This document shows, one piece after another, positions 27,699 through 36,019 of a DNA stretch of 64,000 nucleotides. The notes under the pieces were generated by a model, which worked only from the letters and a program-made list of their open reading frames with translations, was not told the DNA's origin and ran no database searches. The number at the start of each line of letters is the position of its first letter. Within the stretch, counting starts at the first letter, position 1. The stretch spans positions 248,001-312,000 of the forward strand of contig NZ_FMXM01000004.1 of the NCBI RefSeq assembly GCF_900103325.1. Reading direction: 5' to 3'. A program made the position numbers and the translations under genes. This DNA is from Mesorhizobium qingshengii. Lineage in GTDB: Bacteria > Pseudomonadota > Alphaproteobacteria > Rhizobiales > Rhizobiaceae.

Positions 27699-28739
27699 TC
27701 AGCACGGATTGACCGGAGGCAGGCCGGCGATATAGCGGCGCACCTCTTCGGCGGCCTGCTCGGCGGCATAGGTCACGGTGCGCACCGAGGCGCCGGCGAT
27801 ATGCGGCGTCAGCGTTACGTTGGGAAGCTGCAGCAAGGGCCATTCGGCGGGCACGGGCTCGACCGCGAAGGTCTCCAGCATGGCGCTGGCGATCTGCCCC
27901 GAAACAAGCGCCTCGTAGAGCGCGTCATAGTCGACCAGCGGTCCCCGCGCGGTGTTGATGAGAATTACCCCCGGCTTCATCCGCGCGATGGTGTCCTTGC
28001 CGATCATGCCGCGTGTCTCCTCGGTCACCCGGGGATGCAGCGTGACCACGTCGGAACGGGACAGGAGATCGTCCAGCGCGACCAGCTCGACGCCGGCATT
28101 GCGGTCGTCGGCGCTCAACTGCACATAGGGGTCGCAAACGAGGATGTGGCAGCCGAAGGCGCGCAGCAGACGGACCACTTTCGTGCCGATATTGCCATAG
28201 CCGACGACGCCGACGGTCATTTCGCTGAGTTCGCGGCCGGTGCGGTCGGCACGGTAGAGATCGCCGCGCCATTCGCCCTTGCGCAAGGCTTCGTGGCCGA
28301 CCCGGATCAGCCGCGTCTCGGCAAGGATGGCGCCGATGGTGAACTCGGCCACGGCGGTCGCATTGCGGCCGGGCACATTGACCACGGTAATGCCGTGAGT
28401 CCTGGCCGCGCCCATGTCGATGTTGATCGGGCCGCCGCGCGACACCGCGACCAGCTTGAGCGCCGGCAGGCGCCGCATCATGCCGTCCGACAGCGGAGCA
28501 AGCTGGGTGACGAGGATTTCGGCATCGCCGATGAAATCGACGATCTCGTCGGGGTGGCCGAAATACTCCTTGATCTTGTCGAGGCCGAGCGCCGCATTGC
28601 CGAATTCCATCGGTTCGTCGGGCCATGCCGTCTGCAGTGTGCGGATGTCGAGGCCGCCGCTGGCGGCCTTCTCGATCTCGGCGCGAAACACGTCCGGAAG
28701 CATGAAATGATCGCCAATGATCGCTATTTTCCTGGGCAT
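27699..28739 (-). CDS. D-isomer-specific 2-hydroxyacid dehydrogenase
   Basis: NAD-dependent dehydrogenase of 346 residues. Substrate domain with LKLVAVSRGGPINIDM; nucleotide domain VGVVGYGNIGTKVVRLLRAF; catalytic Arg in VTLHPRVTEETRGMIGK, INTARGPLVDYDAL, Glu in ETFAVEPVPAEWPL and His in TPHIAGAS. It lies between eryA (10-bp gap) and eryB (46-bp gap), co-directional. No step of the published erythritol route requires it, so it may handle an acid formed from an alternative polyol, or act on a keto-acid side product. The family assignment is firm, the substrate is not. Confidence 0.88.
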   Translation of the reverse strand: MPRKIAIIGDHFMLPDVFRAEIEKAASGGLDIRTLQTAWPDEPMEFGNAALGLDKIKEYFGHPDEIVDFIGDAEILVTQLAPLSDGMMRRLPALKLVAVSRGGPINIDMGAARTHGITVVNVPGRNATAVAEFTIGAILAETRLIRVGHEALRKGEWRGDLYRADRTGRELSEMTVGVVGYGNIGTKVVRLLRAFGCHILVCDPYVQLSADDRNAGVELVALDDLLSRSDVVTLHPRVTEETRGMIGKDTIARMKPGVILINTARGPLVDYDALYEALVSGQIASAMLETFAVEPVPAEWPLLQLPNVTLTPHIAGASVRTVTYAAEQAAEEVRRYIAGLPPVNPC

Positions 28740-28749
28740 ATTCGACTTC

Positions 28750-30306
28750 TCAATTTGCTTTCGATGCAGCCATGGCGCGCCAGACCGGCCGCAGCGCCTC
28801 GTGCGCCAACATGTAGGATGGGGTCATCTTGTCGTAGATCGCGGCGAGGCTCCGGTCACTTGGCTCCGCCTCGCCAAGCAGGGGCGTCACCCATCCACCG
28901 ACGCAATCATCCATCGATGCGTATTGGCCGACGCAGACCGCGGCGATCATCGCCGCTCCCGCGGCACCGGCCTCCTCGCGCTCGCTCGTGCGAATGTCGG
29001 CGCCGACCGCGGCACCAAGGATCTTGCGCAGCGCCGGGCTTCGGGCGGCGCCGCCGGTCAGGCGAACTTCACGCGGCAGCGGCCCCATGGCGGCGTAGCA
29101 ATCGCGCGCCGCGAAGGCCAGCCCCTCGAAGACCGCGCGGACGAGGTCGGCATAGCCGTGCCGCGAGGAAATGCCGACGAACCCCGCCCTGGCATTGGCA
29201 TCGACGAACGGCCCGCGCTCGCCAGCCTCGGACACGTAGGGCTGATAGAGCAGCGAAGCCGGCTGCGAGGCCGCAATCCAGGTGTCGACCAGCGCGATCA
29301 TCTCGCCATTGCTGCGGGTGATGCCTTGCGAGGCGAGAATTCCGGAGGCCAGTCCAAGCACCCAGTCGATGTTGAGCGTTGCCGCCATGTTCGACTGCAT
29401 CTGCGCGAACACGCCAGGCGCCGGCATCGCCATCGTGTAGCCGGTTGCCGCCTGGTTGAGCTGCACGTCGTCCGGGGTTTCGGCCAGCCGCATATGCATG
29501 CCGGTGGAGCCGATGATCGAGCAGCCGGGCTTGCGCTTGCGGTCCAGCAGGCCGGCGCCGAGCGCGGTGCAGACGACGTCGACATAGCCCAGCACCACCG
29601 GGGTACCGGCGAGCATCCCGGTGGCGTCGGCCGCTGCCTGCGACAGGCCGGTGCTGTGCCTGGTGCCGTCGACGATCGGCGGCAGCAGATGCCTGAGATC
29701 GGCGACGCCGAGCACATCGAGCACGTCGTCGCAATAGTCCCGGGTGTGAAAATCACCGAAGGTGAAGGTTCCCTCCGACGGATCGGTTGCGCGTTCGCCA
29801 GTCAGTTTGAAATAGAGCCAGTCCTTGCAATGGAAGGCCGTCGCGGCCTTGGCCAGCATTGCAGGCATGTTGCGCTTCATGAACACAAACTGCGAGCCCT
29901 GCTGGCAGGCGGCAAGCCCGGTGCCTGTCCTTTCGAAGCGGAGCCGATCCTCGGGCCGCGCGCGGATCTCCTCGACCACAGCGGCGGCGCGCGCGTCGAG
30001 CCAGAGCCAGCCCTTGGCGACCGGTTCACCCTTGCCGTCAATCAGCCAGGTGCCGTCGCCTTGCCCGGTGACCGCGATCGCGACGGTTCGGTTGGCGAGG
30101 TCGGGCACCTTGTCGGCAAGCTGGCGCAAGGTCGCGGCGGCATCGCTCCATGTGCGCGCCAGATCCTGTTCGGCGCCACCGCCCGGCAGTGTCTCGTAGT
30201 GGTTCGGCAGCGCGGCGGCGGCAATCTGCCGGCCAGCGGTGTCGAAGGCGATGGACTTGATGACGGAGGTACCGGCGTCGACGCCGATCAGTATGTCACG
30301 CATCAC
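28750..30306 (-). CDS. eryA: Erythritol kinase (FGGY family)
   Basis: ATP-dependent polyol kinase of 518 residues that would phosphorylate erythritol at the first step. FGGY pattern: IGVDAGTSVIKSIAFDTAGR, AVTGQGDGTWLIDGKGEP, WLWLDARAAAVVEE, FHCKDWLYFKLTGERATDPS, VVLGYVDVVCTALGAGLLDR, and C-terminal REVRLTGGAARSPALRKILG. These segments agree closely with rhizobial and Brucella EryA as I recall them. The start overlaps the stop of the upstream ATPase (ATGA), so it is co-translated with the importer. Confidence 0.92.
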   Translation of the reverse strand: MMRDILIGVDAGTSVIKSIAFDTAGRQIAAAALPNHYETLPGGGAEQDLARTWSDAAATLRQLADKVPDLANRTVAIAVTGQGDGTWLIDGKGEPVAKGWLWLDARAAAVVEEIRARPEDRLRFERTGTGLAACQQGSQFVFMKRNMPAMLAKAATAFHCKDWLYFKLTGERATDPSEGTFTFGDFHTRDYCDDVLDVLGVADLRHLLPPIVDGTRHSTGLSQAAADATGMLAGTPVVLGYVDVVCTALGAGLLDRKRKPGCSIIGSTGMHMRLAETPDDVQLNQAATGYTMAMPAPGVFAQMQSNMAATLNIDWVLGLASGILASQGITRSNGEMIALVDTWIAASQPASLLYQPYVSEAGERGPFVDANARAGFVGISSRHGYADLVRAVFEGLAFAARDCYAAMGPLPREVRLTGGAARSPALRKILGAAVGADIRTSEREEAGAAGAAMIAAVCVGQYASMDDCVGGWVTPLLGEAEPSDRSLAAIYDKMTPSYMLAHEALRPVWRAMAASKAN

Positions 30307-31427
30307 GCAAGCTCCATGCCGTGCGAGATGGCCTTGCCGCTCGCCTGGTCGAAGACGTGCAGGTTCTTCGGATCGATGCTGACATTGATGGGCGCACCCA
30401 GGTCCAGGCGGGTGCGGTCATGTTCGACCAGAACCAGCGAGCCGCCGGCAAAGTCCGCCGCTATGTGGGTCTGATCGCCGAGCCACTGATTGGCCGAAAC
30501 CCTGGCCGGAACACCCTCCTTCGAGCGCCGCACCGCGTAGGGCCGGATGCCGATGACGACCCGTTCGCGGCTGAGCAGCTCGTTGCGAACCGGAGCGCTG
30601 AAAGCGTCCTTGTCGTAGTCGAGCGACAGTCCATCCGGCAGCCGCAAATTGATGCGCCCGGCGGCCGCGCCGACATAGGCCTCGAAGACGTTCATCGGCG
30701 GCTCGCCGACAAAGGTGCCGGTGAACAGGTTCGCCGGGCGCTCCTTGATCCTGTCTGATGTGTCGAACTGCTGCAGCACGCCGCCCTCCATCACCGCGAT
30801 GCGGTCGGCAAGCGCATTGGCCTCGGTCTGGTCGTGGGTGACCAGGATCGCGGTCAGGCCGCGCTCCTTGATGAAGTGCTTGATGCGGCCGCGCAGCACG
30901 GCGCGCAGCTGCGGTTCGAGCTGACCCATCGGCTCGTCCAGCAGATGCAGATCCGCCTCCCGGATCAGCGCCCGGCCGAGGCTGGCGCGCTGCTGCTGGC
31001 CGCCGGAGATGGAGCTGGGGTAGCGCTCCAGTATATCCTCGATCTCGAGCAGCTTGGCGATGCTGGCGACCTTGGCGTCGACCTCGCTCTTCGGCAACCT
31101 TGCCGCCTTGAGCGCGAACGCCATGTTCTCGCGCACGGTCAACGGCGGATAGAGCGAATAGCCCTCGAACGCCATCGCCACGTTGCGCCTGACCGGCGGC
31201 AAGGTGTGAACCTGGCGGCCGCCGACCGAGATCGCGCCGCGCGAGACCTCTTCGAAGCCGGCAATCATGCGCAGCGTCGAGGTCTTGCCGCAGCCGGACG
31301 AGCCAAGCAGCGCCACGATCTCGCCCTTGCCGATTTCGATCGTCAGGTTCTTGACGGCGTGAACGCCCCTGTCGATCGGGCCGTAGAACTTGTCGACACT
31401 GGTTATGGTGAGTGCGCTCGGGCTCAT
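30303..31427 (-). CDS. Polyol ABC transporter, ATPase 2 (partly diverged)
   Basis: MalK/UgpC-type ATPase of 374 residues with the C-terminal OB-fold regulatory domain. Walker A GSSGCGKT (42-49), signature ISGGQQQR (140-147), Walker B HLLDEP with Glu165, switch His198 (LVTHDQTEA). The Q-loop position, normally Gln, is Glu88 in AMAFEGYSLYP, and the D-loop is GQLEPQLR rather than SNLDAKLR. It is paired with a second, differently altered ATPase upstream (4-bp overlap), so a heterodimer is expected. With two permeases and a binding protein it forms the polyol importer. Mpt-like or glycerol Glp-like importers of this five-gene design are known from rhizobia. Confidence 0.9.
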   Translation of the reverse strand: MSPSALTITSVDKFYGPIDRGVHAVKNLTIEIGKGEIVALLGSSGCGKTSTLRMIAGFEEVSRGAISVGGRQVHTLPPVRRNVAMAFEGYSLYPPLTVRENMAFALKAARLPKSEVDAKVASIAKLLEIEDILERYPSSISGGQQQRASLGRALIREADLHLLDEPMGQLEPQLRAVLRGRIKHFIKERGLTAILVTHDQTEANALADRIAVMEGGVLQQFDTSDRIKERPANLFTGTFVGEPPMNVFEAYVGAAAGRINLRLPDGLSLDYDKDAFSAPVRNELLSRERVVIGIRPYAVRRSKEGVPARVSANQWLGDQTHIAADFAGGSLVLVEHDRTRLDLGAPINVSIDPKNLHVFDQASGKAISHGMELA

Positions 31428-32542
31428 GCCGCTTCTCCGTTGCGCAAAATGACGACGTTCTTGGAACCGATGCGCTCACCGCTCGCGTGGTCGAACAGCA
31501 AGGCGCTCTTGCCGTCGACGGAGATGTGGGCCTTGCCCTCGCTGCGACCCGGCGTTCCGGCCGGCCGCGAGACCAGGACTTCACGGCCGCGCACGGTGCG
31601 CACCAGCGTGACGATCTTTTCGTTGAGCGGCGTCTCCGCCTCGACGGTCACGGGAATGGCGCCGGGCGCACCCTCCTCGACGAAGCTCAACGCTTCCGGC
31701 CGCAGGCCGATCACACAATCGCGGCCGACCGCCGTCTCGTAGGCTCCGGCGAGATGGACCTGGACGTTGGACAGGCCGACATAAATCCCCCTGGTATCCC
31801 GCGCGGGCTTGACGTCGAGCAGGTTGATGGTGGGGTCGCCGAACAGCCGTGCGATCTCGATATTGGCAGGCTCGCGGTAGATCTGCTCGGGCGTGCCGAG
31901 CTGCCTGATGACGCCTTGCGACATGACCGCGATGCGGTCGCCGAGCGCCATGGCTTCCTTGTAGTCCTGGGTGACGTAGACGACGGTGGCGCCGCGATCG
32001 GCGAGCAGCCTTGGCAGTTCGAGCCGCATCTCGAAGCGCAGCTTGGCGTCGACATTGCGCAAGGGGTCGTCGAGCAGGAGAAGCGGCGGCGAGCCGACCA
32101 GCGCGCGGGCAAGTGCCGTGCGCTGCTTCTGGCCGTTGGAAAGCGCGCGCGGCTTGTGGCTGAGCACATGGGCGATCTTCAACAGCTTGGCGACGCTCTC
32201 GACGCCGGCCTTGATCACGCTTTGCGATGATCGCTTGGCCTCCAGCGGCGTCGCGATGTTGTCGAACGCGGTCATATGTGGAAACAAAGCGAAATTCTGG
32301 AAAGCCATGCCGATGCCGCGGAACTCCGCATCGACATCGGTCATGTCGTCACCGCCGATGAGTATCTTGCCTTCGTCCGGATCGATGACACCGGCGACAA
32401 GGCGCAGCAGCACGGTCTTGCCGGCACCAGAGGGGCCGAACAGGACGAGGGTCTCACCGTCGGCGACGGTCAGGGACAGATTGTCGAGAACGGTCTGGCT
32501 CTTGTAGCGCTTGACGACGTTTCTGAGTTCGAGGCTGGCCAT
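31424..32542 (-). CDS. Polyol ABC transporter, ATPase 1 with degenerate catalytic site
   Basis: A 372-residue MalK-like ATPase. Walker A is normal (GPSGAGKT, 36-43). The signature is LSNGQ (134-138, Gly to Asn); the Walker B catalytic Glu is Asp159 (LLLLDDP); and the switch His is Gln192 (VYVTQDYKEAM). The Q-loop Gln82 is intact. The start at 32542 is 2 bp after the permease stop, and its end overlaps the second ATPase. The changes suggest an asymmetric heterodimer in which one ATP site is weak. The frame upstream of 32542 is an out-of-frame shadow of the permease gene. Confidence 0.9.
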   Translation of the reverse strand: MASLELRNVVKRYKSQTVLDNLSLTVADGETLVLFGPSGAGKTVLLRLVAGVIDPDEGKILIGGDDMTDVDAEFRGIGMAFQNFALFPHMTAFDNIATPLEAKRSSQSVIKAGVESVAKLLKIAHVLSHKPRALSNGQKQRTALARALVGSPPLLLLDDPLRNVDAKLRFEMRLELPRLLADRGATVVYVTQDYKEAMALGDRIAVMSQGVIRQLGTPEQIYREPANIEIARLFGDPTINLLDVKPARDTRGIYVGLSNVQVHLAGAYETAVGRDCVIGLRPEALSFVEEGAPGAIPVTVEAETPLNEKIVTLVRTVRGREVLVSRPAGTPGRSEGKAHISVDGKSALLFDHASGERIGSKNVVILRNGEAA

Positions 32543-32544
32543 GG

Positions 32545-33402
32545 CTATCCTTTCACCGCGCCGAGCGACAGACCTTCGACGAGATAGCGCTGCGCATAAA
32601 GGGCGAGCGCCAGCGTCGGCGTGATCGACAACACGATGGCCGCCGAAATCTGGCCATACTGGATGCCCGAGGAGGTGATGAAGGCGAGCGCACCGACCGT
32701 CACCGGCTGCTTGTCGGCCGAGGCTAACACCAGCGCGAAGACGAAATTGTTCCAGGCAAAGATGAAGGCGAGCAGGCCGGCGGCGGCGATGCCCGGGCCG
32801 GCAAGCGGCAGCGCGATCTTGCGGAAGGTGGCGAACCAGGAATGGCCGCCGATGCGATAGGCATATTCGATGTCGGCCGGAATGTCCTCGAAATAGCCGC
32901 GCACGATCCACAGGATCAGCGGCAGGCAGATCAGCTGATAGACCCAGATCAGCCCGATATAGGTGTTGGCCAATCCAAGCTTCTGGAAATAGAGGGTGAG
33001 CGGCAGGAGCACTAGCAGCGCCGGCGCGAACTTGAACGACAACAGCGTGAAGGCGATGTCCTCCGAACCGCGGAACTTGTGCCGCGCGAAGGCGTAGGCC
33101 GCCGGGACGCCGAGCAGCAGGGAGACGGCAACTGAGGTGACCGACAGGAACACCGAATTCCACAGGTTGCGCATGAAGGCAATGTCGAGCGTGCCGGCCG
33201 CCGTCACCAGCTTGCCGGTAATCAGCGCGGTGTAGTTGGCCAGCGTCGGCTCGAAGATCAACTGCGGCGGAATGCGCAGGATGGTCTCGTTGGTCTGGAA
33301 CGACATCATGAAGATCCAGGCGATCGGGAACATGAAGAAGACCACGACCAGCGTCAGTGCCACGCCGCGCAGGATGCGTTCGAGCAAGGAGGTATGTTCC
33401 AT
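32545..33402 (-). CDS. Polyol ABC transporter, permease 2 (MalG type)
   Basis: A 285-residue inner-membrane permease with six predicted segments. The coupling (EAA) region reads DIPADIEYAYRIGGHSWFAT, FRKIALPLAGPGI. Position 2 of the permease pair corresponds to MalG/UgpE. RBS GGAGGCGGAC region upstream; 9-bp gap from permease 1. It pairs with the permease at 33412. Confidence 0.92.
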   Translation of the reverse strand: MEHTSLLERILRGVALTLVVVFFMFPIAWIFMMSFQTNETILRIPPQLIFEPTLANYTALITGKLVTAAGTLDIAFMRNLWNSVFLSVTSVAVSLLLGVPAAYAFARHKFRGSEDIAFTLLSFKFAPALLVLLPLTLYFQKLGLANTYIGLIWVYQLICLPLILWIVRGYFEDIPADIEYAYRIGGHSWFATFRKIALPLAGPGIAAAGLLAFIFAWNNFVFALVLASADKQPVTVGALAFITSSGIQYGQISAAIVLSITPTLALALYAQRYLVEGLSLGAVKG

Positions 33403-33411
33403 GTCCGCCTC

Positions 33412-34335
33412 CTATGCCTGGCCGCGGGCGCGTTCGCGCAGCCGCAGCCAGTTCTTGATGAAGATGTTGGAGAGGAAATAGGTGATCGCCCACAGGATGA
33501 TCATCAGGGCCGCCGAGCGGCCGACATTGGTCGACTGGAAGAAGTTGAGATAGGCCTCGACCTGGAACACGGTCAGCGTATCGCCAGGCCCGCCTTGGGT
33601 CATCGCGTAGATGATGTCGAACTGCTGGATGGAGTCGAGCAGGCGGAACAGCGTCGCCGTCAGTATGTAGGGCGTCAGCATCGGCAAGGTGATGCGGAAG
33701 AACACGAAGCTCCTCGGCACGCCGTCGAGTGCCGCGGCCTCGAAAGGCTGCGTCGGCAGGCTGCGCAGGCCGGCCAGCAGGAGGATCATGATGAAGGGCG
33801 TGTAGACCCAGATGTCGACGAGCACGACGGTGAAAAGCGCCGTCGACGGCGACGAGGCCCAGCGGAAATCCTGCAGTCCGATCAGGCTGGCGAGATAACT
33901 CAACACACCGAAGCCGGGATTGGTCATCAGCTTCCACATCAGCGCGGCCAGCGCCGGCGCCGTCATCAGCGGCATCAACAGCATGATCGAGATGAAATTG
34001 TTCAGCGTCGAGCGCTTCTGCAGCAGCATGGCGATGGCGAGACCGAGAAGCAGTTCCAGCACGACCGTGGTTCCCGCATAGAGCAGCGAGACCTTGAGCG
34101 TGTTCCAGAACTTCGGGTCGGTGAAGAAGGAGATGTAGTTGTCACCCCAGTTGAACTGCCGTGCCCAGGGCTGGCTCAGCCGGTAGCGCTGGAACGAGTA
34201 GACGACCGAGGTCAGGAACGGGATGAGGATGCCGATGCAGACCAGCAAGGCCGGCAGGCTGAGCACGTAGGGCAATACCCTCTTGCTGATCCTGAAGCCG
34301 GACGGCCCGGCCCTTTGTGTTGTTGCGGCAGTCAT
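33412..34335 (-). CDS. Polyol ABC transporter, permease 1 (MalF type)
   Basis: A 307-residue inner-membrane permease: SKRVLPYVLSLPALLVCIGI first segment, coupling motif PTQPFEAAALDGVPRSFVFF, RITLPMLTPYIL. ATG 34335 is preferred since GGAG lies 6 bp upstream; ATG 34347 is the in-frame alternative. A small palindromic repeat (34422-34454) lies in the 193-bp gap between the binding-protein gene and this gene, an unusually long gap for an otherwise tight operon, and may adjust relative expression. Confidence 0.92.
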   Translation of the reverse strand: MTAATTQRAGPSGFRISKRVLPYVLSLPALLVCIGILIPFLTSVVYSFQRYRLSQPWARQFNWGDNYISFFTDPKFWNTLKVSLLYAGTTVVLELLLGLAIAMLLQKRSTLNNFISIMLLMPLMTAPALAALMWKLMTNPGFGVLSYLASLIGLQDFRWASSPSTALFTVVLVDIWVYTPFIMILLLAGLRSLPTQPFEAAALDGVPRSFVFFRITLPMLTPYILTATLFRLLDSIQQFDIIYAMTQGGPGDTLTVFQVEAYLNFFQSTNVGRSAALMIILWAITYFLSNIFIKNWLRLRERARGQA

Positions 34336-34421
34336 CCGCTGCTCCATGATCCTGTTGCTTCGCCCGGCCGGCCGCCCAAGGGAGCCAGGCGGCCGGTGGG
34401 CGAACTGGCGGCGCTTTTTTC

Positions 34422-34454
34422 GAGCATCGGATTCCACTTTTGGGTCCGATGCTC
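34422..34454. repeat. Short palindromic repeat inside the polyol operon
   Basis: GAGCATCGGA and TCCGATGCTC form a perfect 10-bp stem around TTCCACTTTTGGG. It lies between the binding-protein and permease-1 genes. Similar hairpins with a central TTTTGGG occur at 55476 in this window. It could stabilise the binding-protein mRNA. Confidence 0.6.
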
Positions 34455-34528
34455 CAGGCGCCGCGTCGCAGACGTGAAAGTCGGGGCGGGACTGGCCGGC
34501 CGCGGCAAGCCAGCCCCTGGGCCTTGGC

Positions 34529-35974
34529 CTAGCCGAGACCAGCTTCCTTGAGCTGGCCGTCGATGCTCTCGGCCAGCTTGTCGAGACCCTCGTCGACCGG
34601 CACTTCCTTGGCCACCATCTTCTGCAGCGTCGCGGCCCATTCGGTGGTGAGATCGAAGAACAGCGGCTGCGCCGTGAACTTGATGCTGGCGCCCGGCGCC
34701 GAGGCGTCGAACATCTCGACATAGCCCGGATAGCTCTTGTTCAGCTTGTCGCGGAACATCTCGTCCTTCCAGACCGACTGGCGGACCGGATTGACGAAGT
34801 CCATCTTGGTGGCGCCGAACAGCCCATGCTCCGGACCGGAGGCCCATTGCATGAAGTACCAGGTGGCGTCCTTGTCCTTCGAGAAGTTGGACATTGCCAG
34901 CGACCAGATCCAGATGTTGGGCGTCGGCGCCTTGGCTGCCGGATTGGCCTTGAAGCTTGCAAAGGCGAGCTTGCCGGCCATCTTGTTGTCGCCGCCATTC
35001 ATGAAGTAGCCGAGGATATCGGCGTCGAAGATCATCGCCGAGGCGCCGGCGCCGAGATCGGTGCCGACCTGATACCAGGTGTAGGTCGACCAGTCCTTGG
35101 GGCCGCTCTCCTGGATCATCTGAACCCACTGCTTGTGGAAAGCCTTGGACTGGGCGGTGTTCATCGCGGCCGACAATTTGCCGTCAGCCGAGACATTGAG
35201 GTCCTTCTGGTCAAAATTGGCGTAGGCCGACAGAAAACCGGGATGGATCGTCGCCCAGGAGCGCGAGCCACGCACGCCGATGCCGTAGACGCCGCCGCCG
35301 ACATCCTTGGTCAGCTTGGCCGCCGCGGCAACCATCTCGTCCATGTTGCCCGGAATGGTGACGCCGGCCTTGTCGAACATGGCCTTGTTGTAGGTGATGT
35401 TGTTCTGTTCGAAGCCCCACGGAATGCACCACTGCTTGGCGTCGTCCGAACCCAGCGCGCCGCCCGGCTTGCCATTCCAGGCACAGGAATTCTTGACGCC
35501 GGGCAGGAAGTCGTCCCAGGCATAGTTCGGGTTGGTCTTGGCCGGGTCCTTGATCCATTCGTTGAGGTCGGTGATCCAGCCGGCTGGACCATAGGTCCAG
35601 GTCATGTAGGCGCCAGTCATGAAGGCATCATATTCGGGCGAGCTCGCCGACAGCGCGGCGGTGACCTTGTCGAAATAGACGTCTTCCGGGAACACGTCAT
35701 AGACGACGTTCATGCCGGTCAGCTGCTTGAAGTTCTCGAGATCGGCGATCATCGCGTCGGCGTAAGGATGCTTGTTGAGCAAGAGCTTGATGGTCTTGCC
35801 CTTGTGCGCCTTCCAGTCGAAGTCCGCGGCAAGCGCGCGGGTCTGGCCCAGATTGAGCAGCGTGCCGGCGGTACCGGCGGCAAGGCCCACCGCACCCAGT
35901 CCCTTGATCAGCCCGCGACGGTCGACTTGTCCGCGCAGGAAGGCGTCAATGAGGTCTTTCTCTTTCTCATGCAT
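34529..35974 (-). CDS. Polyol ABC transporter, periplasmic substrate-binding protein
   Basis: Type II/COG1653-like solute-binding protein of 481 residues. The twin-arginine-like leader (DRRGLIKGLGAVGLAAGTAG, ending LAADFDWKAHKG) suggests Tat-dependent or unusual Sec export, with a long n-region MHEKEKDLIDAFLRGQV. ATG 35974 follows GGAGGAGAAGACGAA. The mature domain contains GMNVVYDVFPEDVYFDKVTA and AWNGKPGGALGSDDAKQWCI. First structural gene after the SorC regulator (45-bp gap). From context the ligand should be erythritol and perhaps related polyols. Confidence 0.9.
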   Translation of the reverse strand: MHEKEKDLIDAFLRGQVDRRGLIKGLGAVGLAAGTAGTLLNLGQTRALAADFDWKAHKGKTIKLLLNKHPYADAMIADLENFKQLTGMNVVYDVFPEDVYFDKVTAALSASSPEYDAFMTGAYMTWTYGPAGWITDLNEWIKDPAKTNPNYAWDDFLPGVKNSCAWNGKPGGALGSDDAKQWCIPWGFEQNNITYNKAMFDKAGVTIPGNMDEMVAAAAKLTKDVGGGVYGIGVRGSRSWATIHPGFLSAYANFDQKDLNVSADGKLSAAMNTAQSKAFHKQWVQMIQESGPKDWSTYTWYQVGTDLGAGASAMIFDADILGYFMNGGDNKMAGKLAFASFKANPAAKAPTPNIWIWSLAMSNFSKDKDATWYFMQWASGPEHGLFGATKMDFVNPVRQSVWKDEMFRDKLNKSYPGYVEMFDASAPGASIKFTAQPLFFDLTTEWAATLQKMVAKEVPVDEGLDKLAESIDGQLKEAGLG

Positions 35975-36019
35975 TTCGTCTTCTCCTCCACAGGGTAGTT
36001 TCAACTGAACGGTTGCCGG

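Noticed and set aside
31424..33937. Single 837-codon frame covering the ATPase and much of a permease
   Set aside because: Only the part from 32542 onward is coding in this frame (ATPase 1). The upstream 465 codons are an out-of-frame shadow of the permease at 32545-33402.
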